From: Steromphala cineraria
Lineage: Eukaryota > Mollusca > Gastropoda > Trochida > Trochidae
Assembly: GCA_916613615.1 (NCBI GenBank)
Contig: OU744727.1
Location: 22,906,777 to 22,970,776, forward strand
Direction: 5' to 3'
DNA length: 64,000 bases
Shown here: positions 26,440 to 38,200 of the stretch, one piece after another
Layout of the letters: each line of letters begins with the position of its first letter
How positions within the stretch are numbered: position 1 is the first letter of the stretch
Notes under the pieces: model-generated
The model's database searches: none
What the model saw: the letters and a program-made list of their open reading frames with translations, nothing else
What the model was told of the DNA's origin: nothing
Translations under genes and position numbers: made by a program

Positions 26440-26455
26440 ATGGCCGCCATCTTCT
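26440..26455. promoter_or_regulatory. YY1-like motif upstream of SUPT7L
   Basis: GCCGCCATCTT (26443-26453) is the reverse complement of AAGATGGCGGC, the classic YY1 core, about 300 bp upstream of the SUPT7L start codon. In many animals this motif sits just downstream of the start site of housekeeping genes. That function here is inference. Confidence 0.4.
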
Positions 26456-26459
26456 GAAA

Positions 26460-28450
26460 AGGATTGTAAACAGTGTCCAACTAGCGCTTGGTATAGGACA
26501 CAACAACCGGTGAGCATAACAATGGATAGATAGATTTTTTGCCTTACTTATTGGTTAACAAGAATCTTCTATTCAGATAACTATTACATTATTAGTACAG
26601 CTAGATCTGTTTATTGTTATCAAAACGTACTGACAGTGACATAGCCAATAAAAGCCAAATGAGTTTTTGTTATTGAAAATAACTTTTTAGTTTAGACTCA
26701 TCTCAAGACAAAACAGCCTCCTAAGTATTTTGCTTGCAATTTTTTTATTATTCACATTGCAAGTAAAAGGTCAATGTGAAATCCTTTTTATTTTGTCTTC
26801 ATTTTGTGTGTTGCTTCTCTTTTTGAAATTCTTTTAGAAGGATTGTGAGGGATTTGTAATATCCTGGCGTAATCAATATTCGCGCACCTAACACGTTCCG
26901 ACTCGCCGTGCGTAAAGAAAATCAAACATGATGATAAAAGTTTTTACAAACCTTCACTGATCATTACGTCTTTATATAAACATAAATTTTGATTGTTGAC
27001 ATGTTGTTATCGTAGCGGGAGTAGCCATTTCGAAGTCGGCCCTATCTAGGTCAGTTGCGTGCTACGTCATCAATATTCGCGATAGTTAAAATCCGGGCAA
27101 ACCGCACAGTACCAACACACTGTCGGTAGCTGACATCGATATTTTATTAAATCTTGTGTCAAAATGTATCAAAATGAATATTTTGATGAATGAATTTGAC
27201 GTTTGTTTTTATTTTAGGAAATGATAAAAAAAAAACAGTGTTTAACGAGTTTACTCATGAATTAACCATACAGTTCACCATGCAGAAAACGTAAGTATTT
27301 GAAGGAATATGTATTTATTTTCAACAACAAAAATCTAAATTTTATTTTTTGAATGAAGAACAATCTAAAGAATTACATTTCACGGGATTTTTTTATTTTG
27401 CAGGCAAAACAAATTGACATTCTGCAGTTTTCTGAGAGTTGCAGCATTCAATTATTTCTATTTCATTCTGAGAAAAATGAAGTTATCAAAATGTGTTTTC
27501 ATTTACTTTTGAACACATCAAAAGTTTATTATTTTTTCGATTTTAAGTCTTGACATATTGTAGAATTTTAAGGTGATATATATCTTAATAATTTTTGATA
27601 TCCTAATGAAAATCCATAGCCAAAAAACTTCTTGACATTCTAACGAATAAAGAAGGAAATATATCATCAACCTAAATATGAAGATAAACATATATAGTAG
27701 GCCTATGTTTACATTTCATTATACAAATATTTTCATTTTAAAAACACAAAATAACATGTCATAGGTTGCTAAATATTGAAACACAATAGATTTTAAATTT
27801 CTGTTAATTTGAGGATGTTTGTGGCCTCTCTATGTCAGTCAAAATCTTCCATATAACCGTGTTTTCAAAAACATTAAAGTAAAATTATAAGGTTTATGTT
27901 TCGAAATGGGTCAATAAAATAGTTATTCCCCACGTAGCATACCCATTCTTAGGTCATAACCTGATGGCAAGCGTGTTTGGCAAGGCAAATGATCGATAGA
28001 AAAATGCTGTCGGCTTATTTTATATATTTTGAGTCCTATATTCGACTTAGTAGTTTTAGCATTAAAGAAAATGGATTAAAAATCGATTGAAAGACATTAA
28101 TTGACCCAAATCTAAATTTCATAGATATAATCTAATCATTGTGTTGCTAATGGAGCCGAACACGACTTTCTTCGGTAATGAAGCAATCTGACGTCACGGC
28201 TTTGTGTGTAGCGACCGCATGAACCCGGAAATGGAAGGTGCGCGAAAATTGATGTCTGTGACTTTACATGACGGCACGATACTATTATACACATATTTGA
28301 TAAGATGCATTTGCATAACAAATGTAATACTTCTTGTCCCCAAAATCCTCCAGTCGTCATATATCAATAATGTTTCTCATTGAATATAATTGAAAATAAA
28401 TTTGCATGATTTTTAATAATTTTATCTTTTTGGATATTTTGATTTCAGAA
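26460..28450. promoter_or_regulatory. Divergent intergenic/5' region between SUPT7L and TTC29
   Basis: The two start codons are 2.3 kb apart in opposite directions. The stretch contains a CpG-richer patch (26870-27110) with a repeated phrase TCAATATTCGCG, found at about 26874 and 27069. A candidate untranslated exon with a strong donor lies at about 27240-27291 (AAAAC|GTAAGT). It contains an ATG whose frame does not join that of TTC29, so it would act as an upstream ORF if transcribed. No complete protein gene is seen. Confidence 0.4.
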
Positions 28451-31400
28451 ATGGCGGCCATTTTGCCGCCCATAAAGGGTGCTTCCCTGTCAGGTAGAAA
28501 CCTCACACAAAGTGGTCCATATTCACCCAGTCCTCCCCAGAGTGGGGGATCTCGTAGATTGCTGCCGATCAAGTATGGAAACAAGGAACAGAGATTGATT
28601 GAGAGAAGGATAGAGCTTAGAGCAGAACAACCTCAACTAGATGATCAAGAAATATCCGCGTAAGTACCTTGCTTTATAATGATAATTTATTTTAAAGTAC
28701 ATATTAATATTGAAGGATTCTATGTGTTAATGTATTTTGAAATGTCACTTGATTTCATAAAGATATTGTTTTCAGTAACTTTTGTCTCAATATCTATATC
28801 TTCATAAATAACTATGGACAGTAAGAAATAACCCTAATCTAACACTGAATAGTTAAATAAACAAAATCGCAACATTTTTAATCTTATTTAACAGATTCCG
28901 AAACACATACAAACACAACCTCTGTCTTGACATGCTACAAGATGGCTACCACATGTCATTTCGAGAGCTGTTTGCCCTGATCAAGCAGCAGGAAGATGAC
29001 AGACAGAGGGCGGGCCCTGAATCTCTCATGTGGTCTAAGGTCATGCTCAAGGATCAGCATGATAAACTGGACATGCTGAAAATAAACCTCACAACTGCTG
29101 AATCTGCTGAGAGGAAAGGTTTGTACTATATATATCCCAGAGGAACTCATTGATGTCTCATCTTCTAATAGTAAGCTTAAACTTTTGTCCAGTTTGTCAC
29201 GAAAGAAAACATGAAAATACTAAAATTCATGTATGAAAATCAAATCTCTATTACCGGTAATTGGAGGGCTGAGATTTGTAAAGAATTCTGAAGGGTTTGT
29301 CAGGCCAATTCACTAGTTAATAAAACCAGAAGAAATAGAGCTTTTTTTGTTGGTCTTTCATGAAATTAACATGCAATATGATACAATACCTGGTAACCAA
29401 CCATATATCTGAAAAATAATGCAATTCATGGAATTCTTTTTTGATGATTTCCATAGAATCTTAGGTTACAATACCATTCTGAAGCAGAACTCACAAACTG
29501 TAAAACTCAGCAAAATCAAACTTTGTTTAAATCAGCATATGTAATCTGACATTAAATCTTTTCTCTACAGGTGACTACAGCCAGGTGTATCAGTCGCGCT
29601 ATCAGCTGGCTCTATACTTCCAAGAGAGTGGAGACAAGTGGTTATCAGATCACTTCACTCTCACCTGTCTACAGACCAGTACCCTAGTGGAAGATGATGG
29701 GGGCAAAACTAGGGCCGAGGCTCATTGTAATATGGGGCTGGCCTTGGAGGAGAGTGGTAGGTTTAATGTTACTCTCAGGCTATACCTTAAGTGTTTTAAT
29801 TGTTTACAGATTCTTACTGAGAGCTTCAATATTTAATAGTTTAGGAATGATATCACATTGTTTTTCCTGATGTAAAGCTCTTCACTCCATTCTCAAACAT
29901 AGAATTTGTAAAAATATACCAAAAAGTGGAAGGGTTAAAAATACACCTTAGTGTCTGTTTGGTCACTACTGTATGTTAACAGCTCTTTTCAGAACCAAGA
30001 GTGAAAGAAATGAAAGTCACTATAAAAGTAAAACAAATAAACAAATGCATTTATAAAATAGGATTTTATAAAGATAACAATAAGATGATAAGCTATAGAA
30101 CAAAATAACTACAATGCACAATGTACTTACCGGTAACCAAAGACAAGATAATCCAGTTCAACAAATATTTTCAACAAAAAGTTTGATAATGAAAAATGGA
30201 AACTCTTGAGCAATTGTCACTTCTTTGAATATGCTTTTATGTTTATGAATTATTTTTATATATGGTTTTATATGTGGATAAAACTTATGCGGTATAGTCA
30301 GAATCTTGTTGATTTTTTCAAACAGTACCAGAATATTCAAGATAGTGGTTTTCAATATAGAAATAATCTGAATAGTTTAGCATAGATGATGGAGAACACT
30401 TATGATGATTATTTTGTGTCTCAAGGACAATACCAAGATGCCTCTGAACACCTAGAAGCCTACCACCTGTTATCCTCTGAGAACCAGGGCTGGATGAAGA
30501 ATGAGACAACCTCCTTCTACATTGACGCCTGCATCAACCTGTACCGTATCTACACCACCATCGGCAAGCGGGTTGAGGACAGTGATCCAGAAACAGCTCT
30601 TGATCTACTTCTCAAGGCTTTCAACATGACTAAAGACAGTGAGTCTGTTCAGAATGACTTCTTTATAATTCACCTTGATCTAAAGAGTACTTTTTGATGA
30701 TGGAATTTTTGACTCGTTGCTTTTCTTATGCGCTGTAGCATTGTATTGATTCTATTAGTCGTAAAACACTTTCTGTATGTGAAGTCTTCTGTATTGAAAC
30801 AGGGATAACAAAACATGATATCCAACTGCAGTGATAAGAATATTTTTCTCAAATTAAGACATAGCCTCTCACTGCTTAAAATGTCATTATCAGATTAAGC
30901 ATTCATTTAAATCTAACAAACCATTTTATCTATGTAGGTGAGGATAAGAAGCTGGAAGGAGAAGCCTCATACACACTCGGTCTGGCCTACGAGAGAGCTG
31001 GGGATGGCGAAACAGCTTTATTGGTGAGTGCAAGTTGAAGGTTTAGTGACATTATATAATGAAATATAGATTTTCTCTTAGGTTTCTATTATCAAATCAG
31101 CAATTTCAAAGGAATTCTGTTCAATATGGTAGACCCCATCAATACTTTTGTTTGTTTTCAGCATTTGAACAACTTCTTGACCACATGTCGCGAGGCAGAT
31201 GATCACGAGGGAATTGGAAGAGCTTGTGATGCCATTGCCAAGGCTTACTCAAGGTACATTGATAGAAATGCCCAATGTTTTAATTATACCTTGTCAGTTG
31301 TAATTTGTCCTTACTTTTCACTTGTTTTTCTAAGCAAGTTGTTGAGGAAACAAAACATCTGTTATTCATTTGAGAATAATGTCTAAGAGTTATGCAGCAA

Positions 31401-33282
31401 TGAGAAAATAAAAAAAAACTACAGTGGAATATGTAACTGTATGTGTATATATATATTGTATTGTAGTCCTTAATTTGAGATTACAAAATTCCAATGTTCA
31501 AATTTAAAATTACTTCATTGGCTAGCCTGGCTTTATGTCCTGATTAAAAATAATCTTCTGAAAAGACTTATCACTTGTGCTGTGTCTATTCCAGACAGGG
31601 TAAGGTAGACGACAGTATTCAGTACCTGAAGCAGTTTGTGGACACAGCAGAGCAGAGTGGCAAGGAGGCCGAGTTCAGCAAGGCTTGTCACAATCTAGGA
31701 TGTGTCTTCAACTCTTTGGTAGGTAAACCTTTACCGTCAAGTTTTTATGTTTCAAGTTTTAGGTTATTTCAAAACCTTAGATTAAGCACTGCAACTGTTC
31801 TGCATCATACAGGTTAAATTGGATATTTTTTCAGGTCAAATATGTGTTATATAAGTCCAAATATACCTAATAATTTCAGTGCAATTGTACAAGACCATTT
31901 GTTATATATATTCTAGTCCTTGAACAGGTCAAAGTTTTATTTGAGTGATGATCAAATATCTAGTCTCTGATGTCAAAATGCAATGTTCTTCTTGAAAAGG
32001 ATATGAAGAATGTTTCTTTTGTTCAAACATGCTTTGGTGATACTTGTGTGTTGATTTTATTTTTACTTCTCCCAAAACCTAATATTAAATGCTAGAATAT
32101 TCCAGCTGAAAGAGGAGATTTTGTCTGATGATTAAAGGTCAAAACCTTCAAAACGTGTCATGAAAATTATGTGATCATCATCAATAAAATCTTACAGGGC
32201 CGTTATGACGAAGCCACTGAGTACTTCAGTAAAGCGTACAACATCTCGAGATCGCTGGGAGACGCAGGGGCTATCCACGTGAACAGAGTACAGTACGGAG
32301 TCTCCCTGGCTCACCGTATGATGGCTGGGTTTGCTCAGCACGTAGAACAGGGATACAGACCATGCCTGGAGAGACTGGTTGAGTGGAAGAGTGCCAGAAC
32401 TGACGAGTTTGATAAGGCTTTGCCAGATCCCAGTGAGTTCTTTAATCATTTCTATTAGTAATTCATTTAACAGCAAAAAACTTCAGTTGAAAAAAGGGCA
32501 TGCTATCTTTGCTTGAAGTTCCCCTGAGTGACCCCTTGGTGTTAAATGCATGTTTAATACAAACTCATAGTAATTAAATTTGTTGAATACTTTAGTCCAA
32601 GGTATATCTGTACAGTTGGGCCAATATTTTTGGATTATTTTGATTATCTCATTATTATGGAAATCTCATGATGTAAATGATGACTAGCTGAAAATGTTGT
32701 TAGTTACTTTCTGTTTGAGAATCTTTGAAAACTGCAGCATCCTCAAATCTTACACACAAATCTGTAGGGTGTAGGTCTATCCAATCACACTTATGACATT
32801 ATCCAATTTCCTCCACAAGCCAAATCTTGCACAAGATCCATCACTGACAGAAGACTTCATTCAAATTAATGCACTGCCCTCCTTGACAATAAGTAGCAAA
32901 TCTATTGAAAATTTGATTAAACTTTTGTGTTCAGGTAGTGTACACTGAAGAGCTGGCACAGGAAAACTTATGAAATAGAGCAAGATCTTTGGTTACTGAT
33001 TGAGTGGCTTTGATAATGCCTTGTAGAAGATGTTGGACATGATAAAAAATGTTCATGAATTAACCTTAAAACTTTTCATTTCTTCAAGATGAAGAACCAG
33101 CAGTAGCAGCCTCGGCCTCAGACGATGGCTTGAAGGAGGAACAGAAAGAGGCAGCTGTGGAAGAGGGAGAGGGGGAGGGTCAAACTGAGGGGGGAGAGGA
33201 GGGGGCGGGGCAGGAAGAAGAGGGAGGAGAGGATAGGGAGGTCACCATGACCACAACCACAGAGGACACTCAGGAAATGTGA
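28451..33282 (+). CDS. TTC29: TTC29 orthologue, axonemal tetratricopeptide-repeat protein
   Basis: Nine plus-strand coding exons join in phase: 28451-28659, 28895-29118, 29571-29756, 30426-30638, 30938-31023, 31162-31253, 31595-31718, 32198-32432 and 33089-33282. They total 1,563 nt, or 520 residues (human TTC29 has 475). After a Ser/Pro-rich N terminus comes the family block AFRNTYKHNLCLDMLQDGYH (about 70-89), then FRELFALI. TPR helices run from about 145 to 430, including AEAHCNMGLALEESG, YQDASEHLEAYHLL, ASYTLGLAYERAGDGETAL, KVDDSIQYLKQFVD and YDEATEYFSKAYNI. The last exon encodes a Glu/Gly-rich acidic tail (about 458-520) that I do not recall in vertebrate TTC29. The family acts in sperm flagella and motile cilia. 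The start ATG sits two bases inside the exon and lies within an AAATGGCGGC motif. Two acceptors are AAG rather than CAG or TAG. Confidence 0.92.
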
Positions 33283-33934
33283 TGTGTTAACTTGATCATA
33301 ACACATGCTGTAGGACTTCAGCCTTGAATTGTTGAACCTTTATATTTGAAGGTGTAAGGGAGGACAAATTCTTATTGACTCATTAGATATCATTCTGAAA
33401 ATTTCTTTAGAGAATCTAATTTATGGTTAATTGAATATTAATAGTTATTGAATGTAATTTGAGAATTGTTTTGGAAATTTGATAAAAATGTTAACTTCGA
33501 AAAATAATGAGCCTTTTTTGCCAATTGTGACAAAATTACAACATGATACATTTTTTTAGAAATGCATGTCAAGAACATTGCCATGATATTTATACTTAAT
33601 AATGATTCTAAGGTCATTTCACATGCTTTATTAATATTTTAAAGTAATAGCTTGTTGATCAAGTTAGTGAAGATATATTTGACGCATTGACAACATATTT
33701 CTTCAAAGTTTTAAATTTATGGAAAGCACCTTAGTTATAAACATATTCCCACATTTTAATAATTATTGATACCACTGAGAATGTGTCAGAATGGTTACAC
33801 CAATGTCCAGTTAGTATTAGAAGTCAACCATGATATCTGTGATATGTACGAGCTGTCAATTATTGTTCTGTTGTCAATATCAAGTTGTACATAGCTTTAC
33901 TTCAATCCGTCCAGTTTTGTATTTCCTTGTTTTA

Positions 33935-33940
33935 AATAAA
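33935..33940 (+). terminator. Poly(A) signal for TTC29 (proximal)
   Basis: AATAAA lies 650 bp after the TTC29 stop. A second AATAAA at 34206-34211 is a distal alternative. The 3' UTR between stop and signal holds nothing else recognisable. Confidence 0.55.
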
Positions 33941-34247
33941 GTCAATTTACTCTAAATCTGTGCTGTTTATATACTATACAGTTAATGCTGTATTCTGATT
34001 TTCAAAATTTAGTCATTTTAAAACTATCTTGTTTTATCCTCTTCTGTTTCTTCTTCTGAAGTAACCAATATCAGTCTGTATTGTAAGAACTTTGTATTTT
34101 CTGTTTCAGACTGTTTATATGCTATGTACATTTCTGTCATGTATGATTGCCTGATTGTGTGAATATTGATAGCTGAAACACTTCAAAACCAGTATTTGAA
34201 TTAAGAATAAAACCTCATAACAAGATGAACAAATAATGTTTGATGTT

Positions 34248-34253
34248 TTTATT
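34248..34253 (-). terminator. Poly(A) signal for SQSTM1
   Basis: TTTATT on the plus strand reads AATAAA on the minus strand, about 1.04 kb after the SQSTM1 stop codon. It lies about 40 bp from the distal TTC29 signal on the opposite strand. The assignment assumes the long 3' UTR; other AATAAA copies could be used. Confidence 0.4.
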
Positions 34254-34535
34254 GTTTACAGAATTCAATTATTGATGATTGGTGGGTGACTAGATTACAC
34301 AACTGTTTTTTGTAAATTAAGTAGCTATACAAGAACATGCTATTAACACACATTTAAATCCACCCAATGGCAATGTCTTACAATAATTTATTGTCTTTGC
34401 AAGTGTCAATATGAATAATAATGTTTTAATTCCTACCATTCTTCAATATTATACAATACAATACAGAACTATTTTTTTCATTAATAACAATAGATTGTAT
34501 TTATGAAATATGGAAATAGGTGAAAACAAAATTCA

Positions 34536-34868
34536 GCTTAAAGAGACACAGAGTATGTTGATAGGATCACATATGTCAAATTTTGAAATCAATGTTATTA
34601 CATTACATTATATATTCAATTCGATAGTGTTTATCAGGTATTGTAAGTAATAGGTAGATCAATTGGATGCATAATTTCGAATATTAAACATATTTTAGAT
34701 GTTTTCTTGATTGTTCCATAAAATCAAGCATTTTAGAGATATTATGCATAAATGGATATCTTTGCAAGTCCAGTGATGAGATATGAACTTCAATCAGCAT
34801 ATTAGATATTTTGTAGCTTATCAAAACCAAATAAAATTTTAAGAAAGATACTCTGTGTCACTTTAAGC
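34536..34868. mobile_element. MITE with ~21-bp inverted repeats in the SQSTM1 3' UTR or flank
   Basis: The left end 34536-34556 (GCTTAAAGAGACACAGAGTAT) and right end 34848-34868 are inverted repeats with one mismatch. The interior is about 290 bp, AT-rich and non-coding. It lies between the SQSTM1 stop codon and the best poly(A) signal on that strand, so it is probably transcribed in the 3' UTR. Confidence 0.7.
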
Positions 34869-35294
34869 AGAGTAAAACTCAAACTCACTCATTTAAGCCA
34901 ATTTATATCAATTTAGTGTGCTTAAAAACTCCATGGAAATTCTGTCCATTCTTGATCAAGGTACCTTAACCAACATTTTTACTTGGAAAAGATAATGTAC
35001 TGATGAACAAACCACCTATGATTGCTAAAGTGATATCAACGACCCTTTACTTATTCAGGAGCAATATATATCAATTAAGTACAAAAAAGTATAGAACACC
35101 ATCAGACATACTACAGATAAAGTTGCATTAGCATATCTTACCTGAGGATTTTTGACTGTCAAAATGTCAACTTAAAACCTCAAAACAATTTAAATCAGCC
35201 TTGTGTTTCAAAATACAACACCAAATCAAGGTCCCATTACCAGTGTTCCTTAACTAAGGAATCATAAGATTATATTTGATAAGATCCATTTCAT

Positions 35295-38200
35295 TCAAAT
35301 TTTGCTCGGTTTTGTTCCGGGTTGAATGGCGTCTAGCACCTGCCCAATATCTCCATTCTTGGTCTCCAGAAGACTGGTCAACCAGCCACCTTCATTCCTG
35401 AAGCCCATAGCAAGCATCTGCTGAAGAGCATCTCTAATCCTTGGATCAGCAGGCATGGGTTCTCCATCGTTGAGTGGATCCTTGGGAGGTGTGGTGTTGC
35501 CTGTCAGTGAAGTCTGGTTGGTAGAATCAGCAAAGTTCTGGTCTTGTCCTCGATTGGTGGACTCATCACTTGGGCTGTCATTGGGGATCCTTGGGAATGG
35601 ATATGGTGGTGGAGCTTGAGGGCCATGGAAATGGGGATGGTGAGGGAATGGATGGGGTCCAGGAGGTGGAGGGGGTGGTGGATAACAGTGAGGTGGATGG
35701 TGTGGTGGAGGTGTATAACCTAGAGGTGCAGGTGGCTTGGGATAATCATGAGGTGGAGGGTAATCATCATGTGGCGGAAAAGGGTGCCTGTGATCATAAG
35801 GGTGCTGAAATGGGTGACCATGCGGTGGATGTGGATGAAGATGTTGTGGATATGGGTGACCATGTGGTGGATGTGGGTAACAATGTGATGGATAGGGATG
35901 CATATGAGGTGGATGTGGGTAATAATGAGGTGGATGTGGATTATCATGAGGTGGATGTGGGTAATCATTTGGTGGATGTGGGTAACCATGAGGTTGATGG
36001 GGATAAGCATGAGTTTGATGTGGGTAATCAGGAGCCAGTTCAGGATGATGTTCAAATCCTTGTAGAGGTTGCTCAGGACATTCTTGTGGGTGCTCATCAG
36101 GTTGGTTTGCTGGTGTCTGAGGTCCATGTTCTGCAGTTTGTTGACCATGTGGTGGTTCATAATGATGGTAATGGTGTGGATTCCATTGTGGAGGATGAAA
36201 GCCATGGTGTGGTGGCATCCCAGGATATGGCAAGATGTGTCCAGGTTCTCTCTGGTAATTAAACGGCTGGATAGTGAACTGTGGAGAATAACCATTGTCA
36301 ACCTTTGGTACAGTTGTAGAGAGTTCCTCTCTCTGCCCCCAATGATTTCCACTTGACCTTTGCAAGGCAGGAGTCAGAAGAGTCCAGTCCACACTAGAAG
36401 CAGAGCTTGTCACCTCCTGATCCTGGGTAACTTCTGATGACTGGGCTGTATGAGCTGAGGGCACCTCAGGTTGGAGTTTGCCGTCTACTATCAGTTGTGT
36501 GCTGGATCTGTCTTCAGCAAAGTCATCCTTGGCTGTTGTCTCCTCTGGATCTGTCAAGTTTCCAGTCTCACCTGCCAAGAGATATTTACATTACAGCATT
36601 GTCATAATTATTATCTCTATAATTTATTGCTGAAACAGCATTTTTCATACAAACTCTTACATGAAGCTAAAATTAACTTACTTGTAGAATGAAGCATGGC
36701 CTTCATCTCTTCATCCATGATCTTTATAAGTTCTTTCTCAGTTATCTCCTCCTCATGTCCTTGACCTTCACCTCTAGTGCTGGGGTTGTACCATCTTCTC
36801 ATCACCCTTTGGATACATTGACGCTGGCGCTGACTGAATTCCTTTAAGGCAATATAAAAGAAAAAGACAATGATAAAATGGAATTTGAAAATGATTGAAA
36901 TAGCATAATGCTTAGATATGATGTTCAACAAATATCGAAGGACATACTTACATGACTCATAACGAAATATAATTGGTTTGATTGTTGCAAACTTTTACTT
37001 CTTAGTGATTATTTTAGAACCAAGACATCTGAGAGATGGGAACTTACATCAATACTGATTGCTGGTTTTAGGTGGTCCCTTGGTGCGACTATCTTCCACA
37101 TGTCATGATGGTTGTGAACCCCCTCAGACTCACACTTGGAGCACAGATCGAAGCTGACACAGTCACAGCACTTTAAGCGAGCCCCGCCCACCACACTCAG
37201 ACAGGAGTTGCACACCACGTTAGGGTGCACATTGTTGGAGGCTGATCCCTTTTGATTCTCTGTAGATGGAGGATGTTAAAGACCCGTGTTATTATTTCGG
37301 ACGACTTGCAGGATAAATTATTGAAGCATAGATAATTTTCACGAACATAAATTCATTGGATTATTATAAGACTTGTTGGTTCAATGGAACAGCTCAGCTT
37401 GAAGATTTGATCTTTAAATTTATTTTATTCTTTATTTCAACGTATTTGGTTTATTCCATGGTCGTAAATTGAAACTGTAACTTGATTTATCCTTCTTGCG
37501 TTTATTGTAAGTTCATGTTATGCCATTTTATGTTGACCTCCATTAGAGGTACATCAGTGAGCGAAGAGTTTTCAAGATCAAAGCTTAAGTTTTAAATTAG
37601 GGAGCCAGTCGATAGGAGCAATATAGTGGTAATTATCATTAAAATTTTCCACATATGACCAGAGACCCTATATACATAATGTCCCTGATACGACATATGC
37701 GACTCTAACGAAACACTCTAAGCCACTTGAACACATTAAAAATAATCGAAATTGATTTTGTTAACCATTTTTTGCCACAATATATTATTTGTAAATATGA
37801 ATTCTTGTTACAATCAGGGTCTATTTAAAAAAGAAAGAAAAACCATAAAACTTTAACTTTCACAGAAGGATAAAGCACTTTAAACACAACATGAGGAAAT
37901 CAAAATAATCAGATTTGTCCTATAAAATTAAACCTCATTAGATTGGAAAATATTTTTAAAAAGAACATAAACAAACAAATAAATTTATTATTTGTTACCT
38001 GTAACAATGATTTTGAGGACGCCATTGATAACGTTGTTGACTGCCTCCTGTAACTCATCGTCTGAAGAGAATGTTACAAAGTCGCCTTCTTGGTCTGTTG
38101 AATAAAAACCAAATAGTTTCGAAATAATGAAAATGATAAAAGATTTAACCATTTTACCATGTAAAATATTTGGGTGAAGTTTTGAAAATATTTTTGTGAA

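Noticed and set aside
27240..27291. Upstream ATG exon as the true start of TTC29
   Set aside because: Joining its donor to the acceptor before 28449 puts its frame out of register with TTC29. It is better read as untranslated or as an upstream ORF.
35570..36262. 230-codon plus-strand open frame, and a second minus-strand frame (35720-36352)
   Set aside because: Both are shadows of the His/Pro repeat of SQSTM1, whose codons keep other frames open. Only the SQSTM1 frame has domains and fitting splice phases.
36682..36841. Possible KEAP1-binding motif NPSTRGE in SQSTM1 exon 4
   Set aside because: The known motif is STGE, located after the LIR. Here an Arg interrupts it and it precedes the LIR candidate, so I do not call it.
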